Notes under the pieces: generated by a model | Seen by the model: only the letters and a program-made list of their open reading frames with translations | Told to the model about the DNA's origin: nothing | Databases searched by the model: none | Made by a program: the position numbers and the translations under genes | Shown: piece after piece, positions 1 to 5,087 of the stretch | How positions within the stretch are numbered: position 1 is the first letter of the stretch | Layout: each line of letters opens with the position of its first letter | NCBI GenBank assembly: GCA_015295885.1 | Contig: DVEE01000153.1 | Location: forward strand, 1 to 8,518 | Source of the DNA: Leptolyngbyaceae cyanobacterium M65_K2018_010 | Lineage (GTDB): Bacteria > Cyanobacteriota > Cyanobacteriia > Phormidesmidales > Phormidesmidaceae | DNA length: 8,518 bases | Direction of reading: 5' to 3'

Positions 1-774
1 CTTAGCCCGGTGGCGGCTAATCACGCCCTCAAGCTCCTGTTGGGCGACCCGCTGCAGGCGACTGTCTAAGGTTAGATGCAGGCTGGCCTTAGCCCCCTGC
101 AGGTGCACCATGGCTAGGGTCGGGTCGGCTTGGGCTGGGCTGGGCAATAGCAAACGTTCTTCCTGGGCAATTTCTAGACCCGCCTGGGCTTTCCCCTCAA
201 AGTTCACAAACCCTACAATGGGCGCAAATAGCTCCTGCTGGGGATAAAACCGCTGTTGTTGAGGGATCAGTTCTAACCCATTCAGGCGCAGTTGGCGGAT
301 TTGCTCTGCCAGCTCAGCGGTCAATTGATTCGCCACTCGAATACCCGAGGGCTGACGGCCCAATTGGCTCAGTAAATCAGCCTCGGATACCTCAAGGATG
401 GGACTCAGGTCCGCTGCCACCTGGTGGGGCGGCAGGTTAAACAACTTGGGGTGGGCGTAGAGGGTATAGACGATGCGATCGACGGCCAGGAGATTGCCCT
501 GACGATCCACAATGGGATAGCGTAGGGGTTGGGGTTGGGCAATGGGCAACCGCTGCTGCTGGGCCAGCTGCCGGAGCGTGTCTCCCTGCACCAACTGCAA
601 CCAAACCAAGCGCCCACCCAGGGCCACCAGAGCCCCCACAAGGAGAGCCCAAACCAGCACAATACGGCGCTGGCTCCCCCTTTGCACCCCCACCCGGGTT
701 TGAGGATGGCGGCGCGGGCGCGGGCGAGTCAGGGCTGATGGGGCAGAGCTGGCCATAGACAAAGGGTCAACCAT
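1..774 (-). CDS. ftsI: Class B penicillin-binding protein (septal transpeptidase FtsI/PBP3), N-terminal part
   Basis: FtsI-type enzymes cross-link septal peptidoglycan and sit in the inner membrane as part of the divisome. I translated the minus strand from the ATG at 774. The frame stays open for 258 codons to position 1, so the 3' part, including the transpeptidase Ser-x-x-Lys, lies outside the window. Visible in order are a basic cytoplasmic tail (residues 1-37, many Arg and Pro), one membrane segment (about 38-62, core IVLVWALLVGALVAL), then the class B dimerisation/pedestal region. That region starts with the family signature around residue 87 (YPIVDRQGNLLAVD) and includes QQRFYPQ, IVGFVN and AGLEIAQEE. 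The next Met is codon 7, so the exact start is uncertain, and no clear Shine-Dalgarno sequence is present. It lies 81 bp downstream of an FtsL-like gene on the same strand. RodA-partner PBP2 is the alternative, but the sequence and neighbour fit FtsI better. Confidence 0.88.
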   Translation of the reverse strand, partial: MVDPLSMASSAPSALTRPRPRRHPQTRVGVQRGSQRRIVLVWALLVGALVALGGRLVWLQLVQGDTLRQLAQQQRLPIAQPQPLRYPIVDRQGNLLAVDRIVYTLYAHPKLFNLPPHQVAADLSPILEVSEADLLSQLGRQPSGIRVANQLTAELAEQIRQLRLNGLELIPQQQRFYPQQELFAPIVGFVNFEGKAQAGLEIAQEERLLLPSPAQADPTLAMVHLQGAKASLHLTLDSRLQRVAQQELEGVISRHRAK

Positions 775-855
775 TAGGGAAGGAAAATTGGCTGCAGGGG
801 ATGGAGCCAGGGCATGTGCCCCAGGGGAACTGGGGGAAACGATAGCCCCTCCGCC

Positions 856-1380
856 CTAATAGCCCAGGGGGCCACCGGGGTTAAACCAGTTTAGCGAAGG
901 GACAACCGCCGTTGGTGTGGTGGGTAGCCGGGCGGGAGCTGGTTTCAGGAAAATCACACTATCGGGCTTGGGGGGCTGAAGCCCGGTATCCGGCTGTTCC
1001 GCCTGTTTGGCAATGTGGCTGGTTAGGAGAGCATTGGCGGTCGTGAGTTGCTGTTCGCTCCTTTGCAGTTGGCTCAGTTGCCGGGTCGCCCCATGCAACT
1101 GCCGATCCACGAAAACCGACGCCCCATAGCTCACCAAGGACAACCCTACTAAGACCGTGGTGACCACCGAGGCCACCACCTGCAATCGGGTTAAGGTCCC
1201 CAAGAGGGGACTGGCTGGAGTAGTGGCTGGCAGAGGACGGAGTTGCCCCATTGAAGCCTGCTGCTGCGCTGCTACGGATCGGGGACTCAGGGGCGCCCTC
1301 AGGGGCCGCCTAGGGGACGCAGCACTGTTCAGCCGGTCGGGCCGGGGCCGAGGCACGTAAGACTTGAGCGCAGCAACCAT
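856..1380 (-). CDS. Small bitopic membrane protein, FtsL-like
   Basis: This 174-residue protein has the layout of FtsL/DivIC divisome proteins. It has a basic Pro/Arg-rich cytoplasmic tail (residues 1-62), one membrane segment (about 66-91, core VVASVVTTVLVGLSLVSYGA), and a short coiled-coil-prone stretch rich in Gln and Leu (about 93-128, RQLSQLQRSEQQLTTANALL). A proline-rich end follows, with a short hydrophobic motif SVIFLKPAPARLP (141-153). FtsL family members share little sequence, so the call rests on topology and on position directly upstream of ftsI, where ftsL sits in many bacteria. In such complexes FtsL pairs with FtsB/DivIC and activates the FtsW-FtsI synthase. The extra C-terminal segment after the coiled coil is not usual for classical FtsL. 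The start is the ATG at 1380. It follows ilvB by 63 bp on the same strand and is probably co-transcribed with ftsI. An unrelated membrane protein remains possible. Confidence 0.6.
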   Translation of the reverse strand: MVAALKSYVPRPRPDRLNSAASPRRPLRAPLSPRSVAAQQQASMGQLRPLPATTPASPLLGTLTRLQVVASVVTTVLVGLSLVSYGASVFVDRQLHGATRQLSQLQRSEQQLTTANALLTSHIAKQAEQPDTGLQPPKPDSVIFLKPAPARLPTTPTAVVPSLNWFNPGGPLGY

Positions 1381-1443
1381 AAACCACCCACACCACGGAT
1401 AGAACTGTGGTTAGGATACTGCATTCTTGTAAAACTGAGCGAA

Positions 1444-3291
1444 TTAAAGCTTAGTTCCGCATTGACAGCAAAAATTGCTAGGAGCGGGGTTTTCATGGCC
1501 ACAACTGAGGCAGTGGCTACTCTCGGACCGCCCCCCTTGGGGCACCTCAGGGAGACCAATCATTTGATGATTACCTTTGCCCGGAGCCACCATGGGATAA
1601 CAATTTTCATCCCGGCGCACATGTACATCCATCAGCACTGGGCCATCGTAGGCCAGCATAGCGGCAATGGCATCGGTCAACTGGTGACGATCGCGCACGA
1701 CCATCCCCTTAATCCCGTAGGCCTGGGCTAGCAGTTCAAAATCAGGCATCCCTACTTCCATATTGGAGGAGGAGTAGCGCTCGCCATGGAAGGCCTGTTG
1801 CCACTGGCGCACCATGCCCTGCCAGCCATTATTGATAATCACGGTTTTGACCGGAATGCCATACTGAGCCAGGGTACCGAGCTCCTGCAAATTCATCTGA
1901 AAACTGGCATCACCGCTGATGCAGATCACGGTCTCGTGGGGCAGAGCCACCTGCACTCCCATGGCAGCGGGCATGCCAAAGCCCATGGTACCGAGCCCCG
2001 CACTGGAGATCCATTGCCGGGGACCATTCTTAAGAAACTGGGCAGCCCACATTTGATGCTGACCCACATCGGTGGTGTAGTAGGCCTGGGGAGCCTGCCG
2101 CCCCAGCTCAGTAATCACCTCCTGGGGAGCCAGGATATGGTTGTAGGTGGGCACAGTGAGCGGGTAATCCCGGCGCCAACGATTAATACGCTCCCGCCAG
2201 AGCAGGGTTTGATTGGGGGGAGGCAGTTGGTTTTCCTCCTCCAAGCGGTTCAGCAAATTGACGAGCACCTGCTTAACATCCCCCACGATAGGCACCTGGG
2301 GGGTCCGATTCTTCCCTACCTCGGCAGGGTCAATATCGATATGAATGACCTGGGCACGGGAGGCAAATTCATCCAGCTTACCCGTCACCCGGTCATCAAA
2401 GCGAGCGCCGACGGCAATCAGTAGGTCACACTCGCTGACGGCAAAGTTGGCATAGGCGGTACCATGCATCCCCAACATCCCCAAGGCCAGGGGATGGTGC
2501 TCGTCAAAGGCACCCTTGCCCATCAGGGTGGTGGTAACGGGAATTTGAAAGTACTCCGCCAAACGGGCGATTTCCGGGTGAGCGGCAGCGGTAATGGCAC
2601 CGCCGCCTACATAAAGCAGGGGCCGCTCACTTTGGCGCAGCAGCCGAATGGCATGGTTAATCTGGCGGGGATTGCCCTTAATGGTGGGTTTATAGCCCGG
2701 CAGATTGACCTGCCCCGGTTCAACGGGAAGGTAGTCAAACTCTTCCAGACCCACATCCTTTGGAATATCAATGAGGACTGGACCAGGCCGCCCCGTTTGG
2801 GCAATATAAAAGGCTTCAGCCACGATGGCAGCGATTTGTTCGGGGGAGCGCGCCACGTAGGAATGCTTGACAATGGGTAGCGTGATGCCAAAAATGTCGG
2901 TTTCCTGAAAGGCATCACTGCCAATGGCGTGGCGCGGCACCTGCCCGGTAATCACCACCAGGGGAATGGAGTCCATCTGGGCCGTGGCGATCCCGGTGAC
3001 CAGGTTAGTGGCCCCCGGCCCAGAAGTACCAAAGCAGACCCCTACCTGGCCCGTAGCTCGAGCATAACCATCGGCGGCATGGGCTGCCCCCTGTTCATGG
3101 CGTACCAAAATATGGGTAATGTCGCCGCTGGCCTCAGCCCGATAGAGCTCATCGTAAATTGGCAAGATAGCGCCACCGGGGTAACCAAAAATATGCTTAA
3201 CGCCATGACGCTTGAGACTATCAATCAGGGCAAAAGCCCCAGAAGCACGGCGTACCAATACATCGCTTTGGGTGGCAACAGGGGTGGTCAT
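1444..3291 (-). CDS. ilvB: Acetolactate synthase large subunit, with C-terminal zinc-ribbon-like tail
   Basis: This ThDP-dependent enzyme condenses pyruvate with pyruvate or 2-oxobutyrate, the first common step of valine, leucine and isoleucine synthesis. All three domains are visible. The ThDP pyrimidine domain (about 17-185) carries the catalytic glutamate E66 in RHEQGAAHAADGYARATG. The central domain covers about 205-345. The pyrophosphate domain (about 400-560) carries the metal-binding motif GDA (460-462), followed 24 residues later by NN (487-488). The first motif is GDA rather than the commoner GDG, a variant also seen in fungal enzymes. Pro119 and Trp497 match the plant herbicide-site residues Pro197 and Trp574 in their wild-type form. 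At 615 residues it is longer than the usual 570-590. The extra part is a tail with C594, C597, C608 and C611 (CxxC-x10-CxxC). The regulatory small-subunit gene ilvN is not in the window. The start is the ATG at 3291, with no strong Shine-Dalgarno sequence. The gene is preceded by a long leader. Confidence 0.96.
   Translation of the reverse strand: MTTPVATQSDVLVRRASGAFALIDSLKRHGVKHIFGYPGGAILPIYDELYRAEASGDITHILVRHEQGAAHAADGYARATGQVGVCFGTSGPGATNLVTGIATAQMDSIPLVVITGQVPRHAIGSDAFQETDIFGITLPIVKHSYVARSPEQIAAIVAEAFYIAQTGRPGPVLIDIPKDVGLEEFDYLPVEPGQVNLPGYKPTIKGNPRQINHAIRLLRQSERPLLYVGGGAITAAAHPEIARLAEYFQIPVTTTLMGKGAFDEHHPLALGMLGMHGTAYANFAVSECDLLIAVGARFDDRVTGKLDEFASRAQVIHIDIDPAEVGKNRTPQVPIVGDVKQVLVNLLNRLEEENQLPPPNQTLLWRERINRWRRDYPLTVPTYNHILAPQEVITELGRQAPQAYYTTDVGQHQMWAAQFLKNGPRQWISSAGLGTMGFGMPAAMGVQVALPHETVICISGDASFQMNLQELGTLAQYGIPVKTVIINNGWQGMVRQWQQAFHGERYSSSNMEVGMPDFELLAQAYGIKGMVVRDRHQLTDAIAAMLAYDGPVLMDVHVRRDENCYPMVAPGKGNHQMIGLPEVPQGGRSESSHCLSCGHENPAPSNFCCQCGTKL
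1447..1512 (-). other. Zinc-ribbon-like motif at the C-terminus of IlvB
   Basis: The last 22 residues of the acetolactate synthase hold two CxxC pairs, CLSC (594-597) and CCQC (608-611), ten residues apart. The second is followed by GTKL at the very end. The spacing, the GHEN after the first pair and the GTKL ending match the short zinc-ribbon pattern found at the ends of many bacterial proteins. Such ribbons bind one structural zinc and often mediate protein contacts. Zinc binding here is inferred, not shown. It lies beyond the catalytic core, whose usual end is near residue 575. Confidence 0.7.
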
Positions 3292-3375
3292 GGCAGCAGG
3301 GTAACGGCAACGAGGGGATTAAGGAAAGGAGATCGTCCAATCAAGCTGTTAAATCAGCAACATTCCAGTCCATTA

Positions 3376-3405
3376 ATCTTAGCAGCAGAGGTTTAGGTGT
3401 TTGAC
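3376..3405 (-). promoter_or_regulatory. Possible weak promoter for ilvB
   Basis: Read leftwards, GTCAAA (3405-3400) is followed after 18 bp by TAAGAT (3381-3376), which is preceded by TGC in the manner of an extended -10 element. It lies about 85 bp upstream of the ilvB ATG. The -35 match is poor, so this is only a candidate. Confidence 0.22.
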
Positions 3406-3475
3406 CGGATATCCAGAGAATCTTTAGGTCAGCGGAACCACACCCCAGGCCAACCTGAGAGCCGCCCTCTCCGTC

Positions 3476-3500
3476 CCCTGCTAGCCTCACCTCAGCAGGG
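3476..3500 (-). repeat. Inverted repeat in the ilvB upstream region
   Basis: CCCTGCT (3476-3482) and AGCAGGG (3494-3500) are perfect 7-bp inverted arms around an 11-nt loop. There is no T-run on either side, so it does not look like an intrinsic terminator of the upstream gene. It could be a leader stem-loop or a protein-binding palindrome. It may also be chance. Confidence 0.35.
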
Positions 3501-3640
3501 CAACGAGCGGGGGAGCGGCCCATTAGGGATCAGCGGGAAAATTAAGATCCCGGTGGTGATAGGTCGTGAGTGGGTGAGGTAGTGGGTCGGTGGGACAGAT
3601 TCAAGTCCAGGAGTCGGTACTTTGATTTTGACCACGTTCC

Positions 3641-4264
3641 TTAGGGTTTCCAACCGACCGTGGTCAGATAGTAGTGGGACCAACCACAGAGAAAATCCGC
3701 TGCGCTGATCGGCGATCCCAGCGGTGGGACATCTTGGGGCCATGCTGCCGCTGCCCTAGGATGCGGGTATGCCTGCCCCATTACCATCTGGGGAGCTTGC
3801 CAAAGGCGATGGTGGGGCACCCCAGGGGTAGCGACAAAATCAACCTGCCCTCGGCCTAGCCAACCAGAGGTAATCGCCGTAAAACGATCGTGGCTGAGCC
3901 GGTGCAGGGGCACTGAGTGGTGCCAGGGCACCCCCCAACCATCTACCAAGAACAGCGCCAAAACCCGATTACGAGAGTGGTGCCAGTAGTTAGCTAAGGC
4001 CACAGCCCCCACACATCCGGCACTATAGGCCCAGATGATGACCTGCGGGTAATCCCGATCGCCCCACCCCATGGTGGGCAGAGCTCGGTCGATGCTGTGC
4101 CGTAAGGCCTGAGCCGATAGGCAAGCCAAAGCCCCCGAGGGAGAGCAGGTCACCACCGGTAGATGCCTGAGCCTCTGATCGGTCGCGATCGCAGCTAGTA
4201 TCTGCGCCGTATAGGCGGCAGGATGTATCCCTCCACACAGAATTAGCGCCACCGAACTTCCCAT
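3641..4264 (-). CDS. Uncharacterised alpha/beta-hydrolase-like protein
   Basis: I do not recognise a named family. The chosen start gives 207 residues. Several features suggest a compact alpha/beta-hydrolase fold. There is a hydrophobic first strand ending in a glycine pair (VALILCGGIHP). A nucleophile-elbow-like AYSAG sits after the strand VIIW, and a strand ends in LVDGWG. A His occurs in a late SHYY motif. The Ser, Asp and His would be residues 81, 108 and 197 and could form a triad, but this is inference and the substrate is unknown. Neither a signal peptide nor a clear membrane segment is seen. An in-frame GTG lies upstream at 4297. I prefer the ATG at 4264 because AGGTGG sits six bases before it and the first strand starts right there. 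It contains a HIP1 site (4185-4192), which argues for long residence in this genome. It is transcribed divergently from the ComFB-like gene. Confidence 0.72.
   Translation of the reverse strand: MGSSVALILCGGIHPAAYTAQILAAIATDQRLRHLPVVTCSPSGALACLSAQALRHSIDRALPTMGWGDRDYPQVIIWAYSAGCVGAVALANYWHHSRNRVLALFLVDGWGVPWHHSVPLHRLSHDRFTAITSGWLGRGQVDFVATPGVPHHRLWQAPQMVMGQAYPHPRAAAAWPQDVPPLGSPISAADFLCGWSHYYLTTVGWKP
4185..4192. repeat. HIP1 octamer (one of six in the window)
   Basis: GCGATCGC, the highly iterated palindrome of many cyanobacterial genomes. Other perfect copies start at 5764 (kinase-like gene) and at 7069, 7335, 7945 and 8015 (aroA). All six lie inside genes. They support a cyanobacterial origin for both halves of the window. 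Confidence 0.85.
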
Positions 4265-4632
4265 CCTTACCCACCTTAATAGTGATGAGATAGACACTAA
4301 AAAGGATAGTTAAATTCCATTGAGAATCCCATCACTTTTCGTCGAACTCATCCAACTTGGACAGGAAAAACGATTTCTTTATTAAAATTAGTATAGGGGC
4401 TATTTTCCATGGCAGGATAACAGAAACGGCAGCCTAAAATCCAGCACCCAACCCTAGCCAATCCCCTCAAAGCTCCGATTCAAGGTTGATTAAATTTAGC
4501 CCTTAGGGTTGAGGCAGGCAGGCCAAGCAGCGTTCTTTTTCCCTCTACAACCTCTATTTCAGCTGATCCCTGGCTTGAATTGAAGGTTTTAGCCCCGCTT
4601 CCCATCCCTGATTTCCTGTGGAGTGTGCCCAA
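4265..4632. other. Divergent AT-rich intergenic region
   Basis: This stretch lies between two divergently transcribed genes and is richer in A and T than its surroundings, especially at 4300-4400 and 4480-4500. It should hold promoters for both. Read leftwards, TATACT (4395-4390) is a good -10-like hexamer, but I see no matching -35 at standard spacing. CAACCCTA (4449-4456) and TAGGGTTG (4504-4511) form a distant 8-bp inverted repeat. I see no open frame with protein-like content and no recognisable RNA gene. Confidence 0.5.
4620..4623 (+). promoter_or_regulatory. Ribosome binding site for the ComFB-like gene
   Basis: GGAG lies nine bases before the ATG at 4633. It overlaps the alternative GTG codon at 4618-4620, which therefore has no usable Shine-Dalgarno sequence. 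This decides the start in favour of 4633. Confidence 0.5.
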
Positions 4633-4989
4633 ATGTCTCAAACCATTGTCAACCTAACTTTGCCCATCGTAGCTGCTAAGATTAACGAGGCCCTGAGTGA
4701 CGGTCTGGAAGGGAGTGAAGGCCGGGATCTGGCGATTCCAGAACTGCGGCAGAAACTGACCGCCTATGTTTTGAGTCGTCTACCGGTAGTTTATATCACC
4801 CTCGAGAGTGAAATGGCTTGCTCGATGGACACGCCGACAGGTTGCTATTCCTATGAGCAACAAACCCAGATTGAACAACTGATCCAGCAAGGACTGGCAT
4901 CTCTCCTGGAGCGTCAGCAAACCTGGTCAAGACGACAGGAGCAAGAATTAGTGGAGGCGGGAGCTTCGCCCTCTAGTTGGTTTGGGTAA
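4633..4989 (+). CDS. ComFB-like small protein
   Basis: This is a 118-residue soluble protein, with neither signal peptide nor membrane segment. An N-terminal amphipathic helix (TIVNLTLPIVAAKINEAL) is followed by a short strand-helix segment with LRQKLTAYVLSRLPVVYITLE (about 39-59) and then a helix around EQLIQQGLASLLERQ (81-95). The core pattern, a helix running into xRLPxxYxT/S and then a Q-rich helix, resembles the ComFB family. ComFB was named from the Bacillus late-competence operon, and some cyanobacterial members have been described as c-di-GMP receptors affecting cell size and motility. I assign it by pattern only and cannot confirm the binding residues. The ATG at 4633 is chosen over the in-frame GTG at 4618 because GGAG (4620-4623) sits nine bases before it. 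The charged tail after residue 95 is probably flexible. It is followed by a histidine-kinase-like gene on the same strand. Confidence 0.55.
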   Translation: MSQTIVNLTLPIVAAKINEALSDGLEGSEGRDLAIPELRQKLTAYVLSRLPVVYITLESEMACSMDTPTGCYSYEQQTQIEQLIQQGLASLLERQQTWSRRQEQELVEAGASPSSWFG

Positions 4990-5042
4990 GGAATTGCCAA
5001 GTCAACGTTCGGTTCTACCCATAGCCCAATCCTGTCTGAGGA

Positions 5043-5074
5043 CGTAGGCTCGTATTAGCCGCAAGCGTAGGCTC
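5043..5074 (+). repeat. Direct repeat upstream of the histidine-kinase-like gene
   Basis: CGTAGGCTC occurs at 5043-5051 and again at 5066-5074, 23 bp from start to start, or about two helical turns. It lies between the ComFB-like stop and the kinase-like start. Tandem direct repeats at this spacing can be binding sites for response regulators, but nothing else supports that here. Confidence 0.4.
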
Positions 5075-5087
5075 CTTTAAGGGGTTT

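Larger units (their letters stand above)
3292..3640. other. 349-bp non-coding region upstream of ilvB
   Basis: I see no convincing gene here. Short open frames exist on both strands, but their composition is not protein-like and they lack recognisable motifs. The region separates the end of the hydrolase-like gene from the ilvB start, both on the minus strand, so it should hold the ilvB promoter and 5' leader. It contains a 7-bp inverted repeat (3476-3500) and a weak sigma70-like element pair read leftwards (3376-3405), listed separately. I did not find a clear NtcA-type GTA-N8-TAC site or a recognisable riboswitch. Confidence 0.6.

Noticed and set aside
405..738. Open frames on both strands at 405-738
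   Set aside because: They overlap the ftsI reading frame, which continues in the correct family sequence. They are out-of-frame shadows of GC-rich coding DNA.
810..821. GGGC-ATGT-GCCC mini hairpin between the FtsL-like gene and ftsI
   Set aside because: It has a 4-bp stem without a T-run in a GC-rich stretch, so it is compatible with chance.
1786..2424. 212-codon plus-strand open frame inside ilvB
   Set aside because: It is antisense to a clearly identified enzyme and its His/Gly-rich sequence has no motif. It is a shadow of codon bias.
3341..3523. Minus-strand 60-codon frame with several Leu codons upstream of ilvB, as a possible attenuation leader peptide
   Set aside because: The Leu codons are few and dispersed, no terminator/antiterminator pair follows, and the frame has no ribosome binding site. 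It is most likely chance.
3397..3582. Plus-strand 61-codon frame in the ilvB leader region
   Set aside because: It has no motif or ribosome binding site and its composition is not protein-like.
3592..3622. TTCAAGTCC resembling a tRNA T-loop
   Set aside because: The flanking bases do not form a 5-bp T-stem (the base before TTC is A, opposite C) and no acceptor, D or anticodon arms fit around it.
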